Origin: Paenibacillus sp. MMS20-IR301 | GTDB lineage: Bacteria; Bacillota; Bacilli; Paenibacillales; Paenibacillaceae | Assembly (NCBI RefSeq): GCF_032302195.1 | Contig: NZ_CP135275.1 | Coordinates: 4,278,001 to 4,342,000, forward strand | Length of the DNA: 64,000 nucleotides | Reading direction: 5' to 3' | Shown here: in pieces, positions 10,603-18,523 of the stretch | Numbering within the stretch: position 1 is the first letter of the stretch | Layout of the letters: each line of letters starts with the position of its first letter | The notes under the pieces: model-generated | What the model saw: only the letters and a program-made list of their open reading frames with translations | Databases searched by the model: none | What the model was told of the DNA's origin: nothing | Position numbers and translations under genes: made by a program

Positions 10603-11100
10603 TCAACGATTCAGCTTGTACTCCTGAACAGCCGGTACGGTGATGGCCTCCTGAACTTTGTTTCTTGTGATCAAAACCGGATGCTCCGTTTGAATGACGG
10701 CGATGACTGAGGGGCCTTGTATGTATTTGGTGATGCCGTAAGTATGGTCCTCATACAGAAACGGAAACGCGTCACCCGTTCCTTCATCCACAATGTCGAA
10801 CTTAACGATCTTTACTTGAGCCCGGAGCCGGCTCCCCGTCAGGGGGGATAAGCCGTCGTCCAGTCCCAGATTGCTCTGCAGCGATTGGCGGAAGGTGGCA
10901 TAAGCCTCATCCCGGTCGATGATCAAACGTCCTTGCGCCCGCGCTGCTTCATTCAACTCCTGTGATGCATCATGCACTGCCATATTGTTCGCATCCTTAA
11001 GCATGGTGCGCATGATGTCCCATTCCTGATTCTGAATCTGAAAAAACCACGAATAAATAAAGATCAGCAGCACAAACGCCAGCTTAATAATGTAATCCAT
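10603..11100 (-). CDS. TadE-like minor pilin candidate
   Basis: A 165-residue protein with an N-terminal membrane helix (MDYIIKLAFVLLIFIYSWFF) followed by a soluble domain with an amphipathic helix (MRTMLKDANNMAVHDASQELNEAA). This topology matches TadE/TadF-type minor pilins. It lacks the Gly-x4-Glu prepilin cleavage site, so it may stay membrane anchored. The AVHDASQELNEAARAQGRL segment is similar in layout to the helix after the membrane segment in the 183-residue protein at 63141-63692. It lies 20 bases after the 126-residue gene in the same operon. Confidence 0.5.
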   Translation of the reverse strand: MDYIIKLAFVLLIFIYSWFFQIQNQEWDIMRTMLKDANNMAVHDASQELNEAARAQGRLIIDRDEAYATFRQSLQSNLGLDDGLSPLTGSRLRAQVKIVKFDIVDEGTGDAFPFLYEDHTYGITKYIQGPSVIAVIQTEHPVLITRNKVQEAITVPAVQEYKLNR

Positions 11101-11120
11101 AGATTGGCTTCATCCCTTAA

Positions 11121-11501
11121 TTAATCGAGATATTCACTCATGATCGAGCCATGTCCATAATAACGTGCCGGCTGGGTAACTCCCGAGAAATTGTACGGAA
11201 ACAGATGTACCCGGGGAGCTGTGATGTACACATCCAGCCGCTGCTTACGCTCCAGAATCACTTCCGTACTGCTGGTAATTTCAATGGAATTGCCCGGAAA
11301 TCCGGCCGCCCTCAGGTTAGCGATAACCTCACTTTTCATAGCAGCAGTCACCATTCCTTCAGTAGCAGCCTTTTGTGTGATATAGGATGTGTTGGCTTTG
11401 ACCTGCAGATCAAGTAAATAATCGATGTACGTAAAAATCGGCTGCAGAATAATAAACAGCACCAGCCATAGAAACAACGCCCGGAGGACGGTTGCCTTCA
11501 A
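11121..11501 (-). CDS. TadE/DUF4320-like membrane-anchored pilus protein
   Basis: A 126-residue protein with one N-terminal membrane helix (RALFLWLVLFIILQPIFTYI) and a short extracellular domain rich in beta strands (IEITSSTEVILERKQRLDVYITAP). The segment YITQKAATEGMVTAAMKSEVI is the Ala-rich helix expected right after the membrane helix in TadE-like proteins. It lies between the tiny pilin genes and the 165-residue gene with 15-20-base gaps, clearly in one transcription unit. The specific family is not certain. Confidence 0.5.
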   Translation of the reverse strand: MKATVLRALFLWLVLFIILQPIFTYIDYLLDLQVKANTSYITQKAATEGMVTAAMKSEVIANLRAAGFPGNSIEITSSTEVILERKQRLDVYITAPRVHLFPYNFSGVTQPARYYGHGSIMSEYLD

Positions 11502-11516
11502 ACGCAGCGCCTCCTT

Positions 11517-11660
11517 CTAATACTGCTCTACAGCTTTGACATGGGTAATGATATCGTCCTGGCTGCTGCCTATAATGCTTGTAGCTCCTGCAATGAATAT
11601 ACCGGCGATAACAAAACCAATAGCCAGAAACAGAGCAACCGAAATTGAATCCTTTTTCAT
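11517..11660 (-). CDS. Tiny pilin-like membrane peptide (47 aa)
   Basis: Reading the minus strand from the ATG at 11660 gives 47 codons ending in TAG at 11517. The product begins MKKDSISVALFLAIGF, has one membrane helix and ends with a short polar tail (SSQDDIITHVKAVEQY). It is a clear paralogue of the 67-residue product just upstream (MKKDAISTGLFIAIGF), only four bases away. Both resemble Flp-type pilins in size and layout but lack the usual Gly-x4-Glu processing motif. They are the best major-pilin candidates in this locus. Confidence 0.65.
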   Translation of the reverse strand: MKKDSISVALFLAIGFVIAGIFIAGATSIIGSSQDDIITHVKAVEQY

Positions 11661-11664
11661 CCCG

Positions 11665-11868
11665 TTAAACCAGGGGAAGGTTAACCGTAAACTTTGCCAA
11701 GTCAGCCCCGGCTGGTTGAACCATGCCCACTGTTGGGATCACAGGTCTGTTATCATCTGCATCATTGACTACGTCCTGTACCAGCGGAACCAGAATTGCA
11801 ATTACCATAGCTACACACAGGAATCCGATAGCGATAAACAAACCAGTGGAAATAGCGTCTTTTTTCAT
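11665..11868 (-). CDS. Small pilin-like protein (67 aa)
   Basis: The product is MKKDAISTGLFIAIGF followed by a long hydrophobic helix (VAMVIAILVPLVQDVV) and a 30-residue polar tail. The ATG at 11868 is preferred over one seven codons upstream because an AAGGGAG site sits about nine bases before it. It is a paralogue of the 47-residue peptide that follows. By size, one helix and place after TadB/TadC it is a candidate major pilin of locus 1. The canonical prepilin cleavage motif is not present, so processing by the peptidase of locus 2 is uncertain. Confidence 0.6.
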   Translation of the reverse strand: MKKDAISTGLFIAIGFLCVAMVIAILVPLVQDVVNDADDNRPVIPTVGMVQPAGADLAKFTVNLPLV

Positions 11869-11931
11869 TGTTAATATCTCCCTTTTCATTTTATATTTTA
11901 AAATGCTGTTTGAATATACAAAAAATCCCTC

Positions 11932-12801
11932 TCACTGAAACATTCCTACACCGTTAAAATTGCCTTTAATCAGCATAATGTACTGCATTGCCAGCGAAAC
12001 AATCATCAGGAAGGTCGCGATGGACGGAATTACATTGATGATGGTGGAGATGTCCCCGACTAAGGACCATTTTTTCAAATATTGATCACTGGAAATCTTG
12101 GTGATGATCTTGCCCTGCTCCCGCAAATAATTCGCCGCTTGCGTGTCATCATCCATCCCCTCTGTCGCCAGCAGAATGGAACGGATATCGTTAATGAAGG
12201 GATGATTATCCGGAAAAGTCCCGCAGAACCATTCAATCGCCCGCTCGGTACCCTCGTCCACTGCTTTTTCCGAGAGCTCATAGAGATCCTGACGGATATA
12301 GTTGAAGTGGCTCGCGGTCCCTGAGCAGAAGGCTCCAAACTCCACATACCCCCGCTTGCGCAGCCGGTTGTTCTCGTAGAGGCGGATGAAGGAGATCAGC
12401 TCACCGTCCTTTTGAATAAGTGTCTTCTGATGCAGCCAGAGAAGCAGCCAGCCTAGCGGCAGAAACCGCTGTGGACTAGTAATCAATAGGATAAGCACGG
12501 CTATCAGCAAGTCATAGACAGCAAATGGCTCTGAACGCACGAAGTCGCTTGCGGCTTGTATCAGTAAATAGATCAGTGCTGCCGAGTAACGGAACAGGGT
12601 AAGCTTCGCTGCTGAAATTGCCAGTCCGCTTTGATTCAGCAATTGCTGCAATCGTTCATTCTGCACCCGCTCCCCGAAAGTTCTCCACTTCACACCAAGA
12701 CTGAGCATATAACGTTCCTGCCGGCTGCTGCTGCTGATAAATACTAATAAGGCAAGATACACAACACCTGTTACAGCGGTCAAAAGCAGTAATCTATCCA
12801 T
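11932..12801 (-). CDS. TadC-like type II secretion F-family membrane protein
   Basis: A 289-residue inner-membrane platform protein. Hydrophobic segments lie at the N-terminus (LLLLTAVTGVVYLALLVFI), near residues 70-130 and at the C-terminus (IINVIPSIATFLMIVSLAMQYIMLI). The cytoplasmic middle part has the helical layout of GspF/TadC proteins. It follows the 349-residue F-family protein by 11 bases, the usual TadB-TadC pair. With the CpaF-like ATPase it should form the motor platform that assembles pilin. Sequence similarity to known TadC is weak; the call rests on topology and on order. Confidence 0.6.
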   Translation of the reverse strand: MDRLLLLTAVTGVVYLALLVFISSSSRQERYMLSLGVKWRTFGERVQNERLQQLLNQSGLAISAAKLTLFRYSAALIYLLIQAASDFVRSEPFAVYDLLIAVLILLITSPQRFLPLGWLLLWLHQKTLIQKDGELISFIRLYENNRLRKRGYVEFGAFCSGTASHFNYIRQDLYELSEKAVDEGTERAIEWFCGTFPDNHPFINDIRSILLATEGMDDDTQAANYLREQGKIITKISSDQYLKKWSLVGDISTIINVIPSIATFLMIVSLAMQYIMLIKGNFNGVGMFQ

Positions 12802-12812
12802 TATTCATCACC

Positions 12813-13862
12813 TTAGTGGTAGTCCAGCTTGGGTCTGGCGAGTATGGTACTGATCATGAACGAGACGAACAATCCCGCAATGATGATCATCATAAAAGTA
12901 AGGCCTACAGTTGTTTCAAACTGCAATTTGAAATAGACATCCGGCTTCAGCATGTACATAAACGTTCCGACAGAAGAGACCAGCACAATCAGATTCCCGT
13001 ACAGTCCCAGACTGATCGCATCCCTGCTGCTTGCCTTAACCGTCAGAATGGTCTCCCGCTGCTGCTCCATTGAGCGGTTAAGCATCATCAGCGAGCCTTT
13101 GAGATAACGCGTGCCCTCCTTCTCGGAGTAGAGCAGATCTGAAACAAATTCAACAGCAAACGTCGTGCCGATCGCTCCGGCAAACCGCCCTGCTTCCATG
13201 TTCAGCTCCCGCTCATTGCTGTAATTGGCAAACGCCGCACCAAGCAGCTTCAGCGGAGTTTTGAGCACATTCTCATCAGCCAGTAAATCACTGGTCCGCG
13301 ACAAAATCGAATCAGCTGAAAGATGCGTAAATTTGGTGGCGATTTTGATCACATCGAGCAGATCGTAGCTCCCCCTTACCTTCCGCTGTGCGTATCTGTA
13401 TCTCAGGCGCAAATACGGAATGCTTGCCGTAATCACGGCCAGAAACAGCGGGAGCCTCCAGGCGCCCCGGACTGGCGTGCCTTCATTCAAGCTAATCCCC
13501 TCCAGGAAAGGATTGCTAAAGCTCATATGCCCCGGCAGCTCGCGCAGCGTCAGCAGACCCGAGATAAAAACAGCTGCGAACAACAGACCCGAACGGCTGA
13601 CAAAGCGCATTACACTAATGCCCGGCTCATATTTCCTGTGGGCGAAATACAGCAGATCATCCAGGTGGCGGTACAGCCACATTTTTTTGTTGACCGTACT
13701 GACCTTTTTACCGAACAGGCTGATCCGCAGATTCATCTTGAAATCCAGCTTTTGGCCCCATTGCCGTAAATGCCGGTGGGTGAGCGGCTTCACCAGCAGC
13801 CATAGCCCGCAGGCAACCAGGAGATGAGCGGCAAATTGAAAACAATAGTACAGTAGCCCCAC
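12813..13862 (-). CDS. TadB-like type II secretion F-family membrane protein
   Basis: A 349-residue protein with four to five membrane helices: residues 5-25, two around 90-160 and a pair at the C-terminus (LIVLVSSVGTFMYML and VGLTFMMIIIAGLFVSFMIS). The cytoplasmic stretch between them (YDLLDVIKIATKFTHLSADS, then many helices) corresponds to the GspF domain. The start is GTG at 13862 with GGAGGGAGAAGCCT before it. It is directly downstream of the ATPase gene, as in tadA-tadB-tadC operons. It should be a platform protein of the pilus assembly machine in the cytoplasmic membrane. Confidence 0.6.
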   Translation of the reverse strand: MGLLYYCFQFAAHLLVACGLWLLVKPLTHRHLRQWGQKLDFKMNLRISLFGKKVSTVNKKMWLYRHLDDLLYFAHRKYEPGISVMRFVSRSGLLFAAVFISGLLTLRELPGHMSFSNPFLEGISLNEGTPVRGAWRLPLFLAVITASIPYLRLRYRYAQRKVRGSYDLLDVIKIATKFTHLSADSILSRTSDLLADENVLKTPLKLLGAAFANYSNERELNMEAGRFAGAIGTTFAVEFVSDLLYSEKEGTRYLKGSLMMLNRSMEQQRETILTVKASSRDAISLGLYGNLIVLVSSVGTFMYMLKPDVYFKLQFETTVGLTFMMIIIAGLFVSFMISTILARPKLDYH

Positions 13863-13877
13863 AGGCTTCTCCCTCCT

Positions 13878-15443
13878 TCATTCGTTCAAAACAATCTTGG
13901 ATTTCAGACTTTCCTTCAGCGGATTATCCATCGGCTTCTGTGCAGCGAGATGTCCAAGCTCATTCAGCAGGCGCCGCGCTGCCCGGGCATTTTTTTTGAA
14001 CATTTTCTGCATTAATGCCGGGGTAAGCTTATCATTATAGCTCCAGGCCGATTGCTCCGGCTCCCAGCGCATAATATCACTGGCAAATACCGAATTGCCG
14101 GCCTCTTCATAAAACACCTCGGAAATCCGCGACAGCCGCTTCTTCCCCTCCGGTACACTTTCCAGAATAAATACCAGCTCACAGGCTTTCAGCGCAGAGA
14201 TCAGATGCCCCTTCAGACTGCCGCCAATCCGCGTCGATACGGCAAATGCGCCCTGGTAGGGAATATCCTCCGAATCCACCGTATGGAACGTACCCGTAAT
14301 GCCGTCATACCCCTTCTCGCCGCTCCACAGATAGAATTCCCATTCGTTATAACGCATTTCAGTCATGTAGAGAATGTTCGGGTCATGCCGCAGTGACTCT
14401 ACGCCGACTTCCATCAGCTCTTCATTGGAGGCCTGGATCGGAATGATCCGGTGCCCCTTAATCTGGTACGGCAGAATGGACTCCGGATGCTTCTCAATCA
14501 TCACCACACCCATGCATGAGGAAGAGCCCAGCAGCTGTTCACCGACAATCGTGTTGGCAAAAGTGGTTTTACCGGAGCCTACCGCCCCGGCGATAATCGT
14601 GTTACGGAATGTGCCCGTAAGCGCACGGATCAGCTCAATCGCTTCCGCAGGGATACATTCTGTACCCGCCTGATCATCCAGGTCGAGAAATTCGACTACC
14701 TGCCGCCGCAGCGATATGGTGGTGAATCCGTCCCAGACCCGCGGAGAGACCCAGATAGCGAGACGGATGAAGCGGCCGGGCCAGAGCGGATCATCCATTT
14801 TGAATTCCACGGAAGGATTATCCTTGTTCAGCTTCTTGTTCGGATCACTTTTCAGAAGAGAGCGCTTAAGCTGCTCTACCCGGTCCAGTGAAGGCATCTC
14901 ATAAGGATAGGCGACAAAGCGGCCTTGATGGTTATAAAAAATCTGCCGCCCGATCATCTGCAGGCCCGTAGATTCGCTATAAGCCCGGTCGGTGAACCAG
15001 CGGTACGCAGGCCCGAAGCCCTTCCATTCATGAAACAGCGCTTCAGCCGCTGTACGGTACGCTTCCGGCACCTTGCCTGTAAACGGGGTATGGCGCAGAT
15101 ACTTCTCAATCCCGTTCATGAAAAAGCTGACGGCCTGCGGATCACCGGTCAACGCTTTGGCATTCAGCTCAAAGTAGCTGTCATCCTCCCGCTCCAGTCC
15201 GGCATTCATTTCATTTTTCATTTTGTGCAGAAAAGCGAAGAAATCCTCTTTGCCGGGTTTGCTGGTACGCAGCAGGCTTCGCTTCAGTGAAAACAGCGGT
15301 TTGGATTCCGTAATCTCCGCTTCTATTATTCCTGATGGTACAACTTGCCCTGCCAGTCTTCCTGCTCCAGGATTCTGCGGGGTCCAGCCTGACGGAAGAT
15401 GTCCCGGCTTAAACGGCCAGCGTTCTTCCAGCTTCTCGATCAT
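13878..15443 (-). CDS. CpaF/TadA-like pilus assembly ATPase (VirB11 superfamily)
   Basis: A 521-residue cytoplasmic ATPase. The Walker A motif GAVGSGKTT is near residues 286-294. The Walker B-like strand NILYMTEM near 356-363 and the GTFHTVDSEDIPYQG segment occupy the places of Walker B and the His-box region of secretion ATPases. The conserved arginine region RLAIWVSPRVWDGFTT precedes the P-loop. It is about 100 residues longer than the CpaF of locus 2 and is a divergent version of it. It powers pilin assembly with the TadB/TadC platform. Start ATG at 15443 overlaps the upstream gene by four bases. Confidence 0.8.
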   Translation of the reverse strand: MIEKLEERWPFKPGHLPSGWTPQNPGAGRLAGQVVPSGIIEAEITESKPLFSLKRSLLRTSKPGKEDFFAFLHKMKNEMNAGLEREDDSYFELNAKALTGDPQAVSFFMNGIEKYLRHTPFTGKVPEAYRTAAEALFHEWKGFGPAYRWFTDRAYSESTGLQMIGRQIFYNHQGRFVAYPYEMPSLDRVEQLKRSLLKSDPNKKLNKDNPSVEFKMDDPLWPGRFIRLAIWVSPRVWDGFTTISLRRQVVEFLDLDDQAGTECIPAEAIELIRALTGTFRNTIIAGAVGSGKTTFANTIVGEQLLGSSSCMGVVMIEKHPESILPYQIKGHRIIPIQASNEELMEVGVESLRHDPNILYMTEMRYNEWEFYLWSGEKGYDGITGTFHTVDSEDIPYQGAFAVSTRIGGSLKGHLISALKACELVFILESVPEGKKRLSRISEVFYEEAGNSVFASDIMRWEPEQSAWSYNDKLTPALMQKMFKKNARAARRLLNELGHLAAQKPMDNPLKESLKSKIVLNE

Positions 15444-16504
15444 TGAAATATCCCTCTCTTCCGGACTTCCAGCGCAAGTCCCAGTGATACAAGCAGCGCA
15501 TGTACCTTATCATCCACATGCTGCAATTCTTTCTTGCCAAGCGGCAGACTCTCCATGAACGGCTGATAATAAGGCAGCTCCAATAAAATCTCACTGCCAA
15601 AGCGCAGCGCCAGATTCTTGGAAGAGGTCAGCTCCTCCACATTGCTGCGGTTAATCACCCACTGGAAGTCCTGCGGCTGCAGATTCATATGCCCGGCCAG
15701 CTCCAGCAGGGGCTGCAGCCGGTATTCATGACGGGGATGCGTAACAATCATCCGCAGTACGGATTTCTGCATGCCCACATACCACGCGGCACTCTCGGGG
15801 ATCGAGCCGAAATCGGCAATAACCACATCTGCACTCTCACTGGCCCGGGCCAGTAAATATTCAATCTCCTCCTCCTGGTAATCCTGGGCGCTTAAATAAT
15901 CGAAGTTGCCCGGGAGATACGCATACCCCTCCTGCTTCAGCAAACTGTCGAAATCCTCATCATGCAGCATCTTTCCGGTAATCCGCGGCCGCAGCCTGTC
16001 CAGGCTGACAGCTGTCTTCCGGTCGTATCCCGGATCATAAAGATCAAGCCCAAGTACGATTACCCGCAGGCCCGAAGCGGCAATTCTTCTGGCGAACAGC
16101 TTGGCTACACTGGTACAGCCGATGCCCGGGCCGGAGCCGAAGAAACCGACCAGATTGCCGCGCTCCTCATGCTCTTCAAGAAGTATAAAGCGCAGCTTAT
16201 CGACGATGGCGGATGAAGTGAAGCGCGGCGGCATGAAGAATGTCCCTAGACTCTCGCACTGCATATGAATGGCCTGATAGCCCCTCACTCCCTTGTGCAG
16301 ATAGATATATAAAATGTAGGTGTCCGGGTATTTCCGGCGCAGGCCGCTTAAGTCCGCTACCTGCGCATGCTCACTCGTTATCATCAGCAGCTGTCCTGCA
16401 GCATGCGCCGGCTCAGGCAGCACAGTTTGGACGATAACTGTAAATCCGGCGAGCTTAATCTCATTAACTGTCAGCTGCTCCATGCCCAGACTGAATATTT
16501 TCAA
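15440..16504 (-). CDS. CpaE/TadZ-like protein with a degenerate P-loop
   Basis: A 354-residue protein with the CpaE/TadZ layout: an N-terminal receiver-like domain (about residues 1-120) and a C-terminal MinD/ParA-like domain. The place of the deviant Walker A motif reads FFGSGPGIGCTSVAK, where the signature lysines of KGGxGKT are missing; ADVVIADFGS follows as the Walker B-like strand. Nucleotide binding or hydrolysis may therefore be lost, in contrast to the intact motif in the CpaE of locus 2. The start is TTG at 16504 with AAAGGGGG nine bases upstream. CpaE/TadZ proteins localise the Tad machine to a site on the membrane. Confidence 0.7.
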   Translation of the reverse strand: MKIFSLGMEQLTVNEIKLAGFTVIVQTVLPEPAHAAGQLLMITSEHAQVADLSGLRRKYPDTYILYIYLHKGVRGYQAIHMQCESLGTFFMPPRFTSSAIVDKLRFILLEEHEERGNLVGFFGSGPGIGCTSVAKLFARRIAASGLRVIVLGLDLYDPGYDRKTAVSLDRLRPRITGKMLHDEDFDSLLKQEGYAYLPGNFDYLSAQDYQEEEIEYLLARASESADVVIADFGSIPESAAWYVGMQKSVLRMIVTHPRHEYRLQPLLELAGHMNLQPQDFQWVINRSNVEELTSSKNLALRFGSEILLELPYYQPFMESLPLGKKELQHVDDKVHALLVSLGLALEVRKRGIFQ

Positions 16505-16519
16505 CTCGGTCTTCCCCCT

Positions 16520-17320
16520 TTACTCCACTCTTACAATCCACAGCTTCTTGCCTTGCTCCAGATAAGCGCCCAGCAGCTCACCGTCACTTTTCTTCAGCTT
16601 CAGCTCCGGCACTGCCACTTTACCCGTTGATGTGAACCGGTTATTGTTATTGCCGTTCTCCGAATCCAGCACATCATTGTTGTCCTCTGTGCGTACATAG
16701 TTCACTGTGACTCCGCTAAGGAAGACTTTGCTTGCCGGAACCGGGATTAGACTCTCTTCTTCCGCTGCTATACCCGGCATCTGCCCTGATCCGGCCACTC
16801 CTCCTGCAATGTCAGCACTCGCTGCCCCGGTAGCAGTTCCTTCCGCATATCCTGCAGTCCGCTCTTTATTCCGTGAATCTCCCTCTACCAGGTAGATGTC
16901 CACCTTATCCCGGCTGCGCAGCGAGCCGTTAATCGCATAGATCGCCTCTTTGGGAATAGGAAAAATCCCTTCATCCTGCTGCGGCTCCAGGTCACTTACA
17001 TCTACTAGCGATTCGGTCAAAATGCTGCCGTCCATCAGGTTAACATTGGTAATCTTCTGCTGCACCGAAGCGATGCTTCTGATCACTCCAGCCGGAATAT
17101 CCTTGGTCTGTACGGAATCAAGATACAGATCCCCTGCCTTTAGCTCATAATTTTTGGGCAGGAATCCTCCACCCTCCACCTTAATTTTGACTACGGTTTG
17201 AGATAATACGTATGGCTTAAGGTAGAGATCATATCCGAGCAGTCCGCCAAATCCGGCAATCAGAATGAGCGAAGCAAACAAGTAATTGCGTTTCAATAAA
17301 TGTCCGCGCTGCGTTGCCAA
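16520..17320 (-). CDS. CpaB/RcpC-like pilus assembly protein (SAF domain)
   Basis: A 266-residue membrane-anchored protein with one N-terminal helix (YLFASLILIAGFGGLLGYDLY) and an extracytoplasmic SAF-like domain (YELKAGDLYLDSVQTKDIPAGVI, then a KEAIYAINGSLRSRDKVDIYLVEGD strand set) as in CpaB/RcpC. The TTG at 17320 is the probable start, since AAAGGGGGT sits seven bases upstream; a GTG 11 codons earlier has no good site. It is the first gene of locus 1. A long Gly/Ala/Ser-rich insert around residues 165-200 is probably disordered. CpaB proteins bridge membrane and pilus base; in a Gram-positive, which has no outer-membrane secretin, the partner is unclear. Confidence 0.65.
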   Translation of the reverse strand: MATQRGHLLKRNYLFASLILIAGFGGLLGYDLYLKPYVLSQTVVKIKVEGGGFLPKNYELKAGDLYLDSVQTKDIPAGVIRSIASVQQKITNVNLMDGSILTESLVDVSDLEPQQDEGIFPIPKEAIYAINGSLRSRDKVDIYLVEGDSRNKERTAGYAEGTATGAASADIAGGVAGSGQMPGIAAEEESLIPVPASKVFLSGVTVNYVRTEDNNDVLDSENGNNNNRFTSTGKVAVPELKLKKSDGELLGAYLEQGKKLWIVRVE

Positions 17321-17496
17321 GCCTTTTACCCCCTTTGAATGTGATTTCTGCACATAGCAAAATACACTTTGGCGCCTGCGTCCAAAATGCCGGTAAAATG
17401 CTTTTTTACCTTTTAGTGGTGAAGAAGTGTATTTGATTAGTTCTGTGAGGTTGTCTGGCTTGAGGCTGCGGGAGGAACTCCCGGCTGAAGAAGGGT

Positions 17497-17558
17497 TCCG
17501 GTAAAAATCAGGCGAAGCCGATGCTGAATGCGGCCCAGATATCCTGACTTTTACCGGA
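17497..17558. repeat. Inverted repeat between purU and Tad locus 1
   Basis: Two 16-base arms (17497-17512 and 17543-17558) match as inverted copies at 15 of 16 positions, with a 30-base spacer. The arms carry CCGGTAAAA, which recurs at about 17391. There is no T run at either end, so a normal terminator is unlikely. It lies right after the purU stop and upstream of the first pilus gene, so an RNA 3' end structure or a regulatory site are both possible. Confidence 0.4.
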
Positions 17559-17578
17559 GTGGTTAAACAGGCTGAACG

Positions 17579-18475
17579 TTAATTAAAAACTACTGTCTTA
17601 TTGTGATGGACGAGGATTCTGTCCTCAATATGCCATTTGACGGCACGGGCCAGAACCACCCGCTCAATAGTGCGTCCGATCCGCTTCAGCTCATTCACAT
17701 CATCGCTGTGGCTGACGCGCTGGACGTCCTGCTCGATAATCGGGCCGCCGTCCAGCTCCTCGGTCACATAATGCGCTGTAGCGCCGATAATTTTGACCCC
17801 GCGCTGATACGCCTGGGCGTAAGGCTTGCCGCCAACGAATGCAGGCAGGAAGGAATGGTGGATATTAATAATCCGGTGCCGGTAATGCTCAATGAACGAC
17901 GGGGAGATAATCTGCATATACCGGGCCAGAATAATCACATCAATATCCTTACCGATGACCTCCAGCTGGCGTCTTTCTGCTTCCCCCTTCGTCTCCGCCG
18001 TAACCGGAATATGATGGAACGGAATACCGAAGGACTCCACATAAGACTGCATATCCGTATGGTTGCTGACCACGAGGGCAATATCCGCATCCAGATCACC
18101 GGCCTGCCACTGCCAGAGCAGCTCTACCAGACAGTGGTCCTCTTTGGAGACAAAGATCGCCAGCCGTTTCTTATGGCTTACCTTGAAGATCTGCCAGTTC
18201 ATCTTGAAGCGCTCAGCTACACCGCCAAAGATGCTGCGAACCTCTTCCAGCCGTTCATCGAGCTTCGGCAGATCGAATTCGATACGCATAAAGAACATGC
18301 CGCCGTCCGGGTCCATCGTATATTGATCAGACTGCACAATGTTCGCGCCGTGCTGGTACAGGAAATGCGATACAGCCGCTACGATACCCGGGCCGTCAGG
18401 GCAGGAAATAAGCATCCGCGCCCGGTCCGGATATTGTCCGCCTGATGAATGATCTCTTTTCACATGTAATTCCAT
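17579..18475 (-). CDS. purU: Formyltetrahydrofolate deformylase
   Basis: A 298-residue cytoplasmic enzyme with an N-terminal ACT domain (RMLISCPDGPGIVAAVSHFL, about residues 20-100) and a C-terminal formyl-transferase fold. The catalytic set is visible as NIHHSFLPAF (Asn and His) and ATAHYVTEELDGGPIIEQD (Asp). It hydrolyses 10-formyl-tetrahydrofolate to tetrahydrofolate and formate, balancing one-carbon pools and supplying formate for purine synthesis. It is monocistronic in appearance, with nfo on the same strand 48 bases upstream. Length and motifs are fully canonical. Confidence 0.95.
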   Translation of the reverse strand: MELHVKRDHSSGGQYPDRARMLISCPDGPGIVAAVSHFLYQHGANIVQSDQYTMDPDGGMFFMRIEFDLPKLDERLEEVRSIFGGVAERFKMNWQIFKVSHKKRLAIFVSKEDHCLVELLWQWQAGDLDADIALVVSNHTDMQSYVESFGIPFHHIPVTAETKGEAERRQLEVIGKDIDVIILARYMQIISPSFIEHYRHRIINIHHSFLPAFVGGKPYAQAYQRGVKIIGATAHYVTEELDGGPIIEQDVQRVSHSDDVNELKRIGRTIERVVLARAVKWHIEDRILVHHNKTVVFN

Positions 18476-18523
18476 AATTCTCCGTCCATCCTCTCATCTG
18501 CTTGCGCATTTCAGTTGTTTGAC

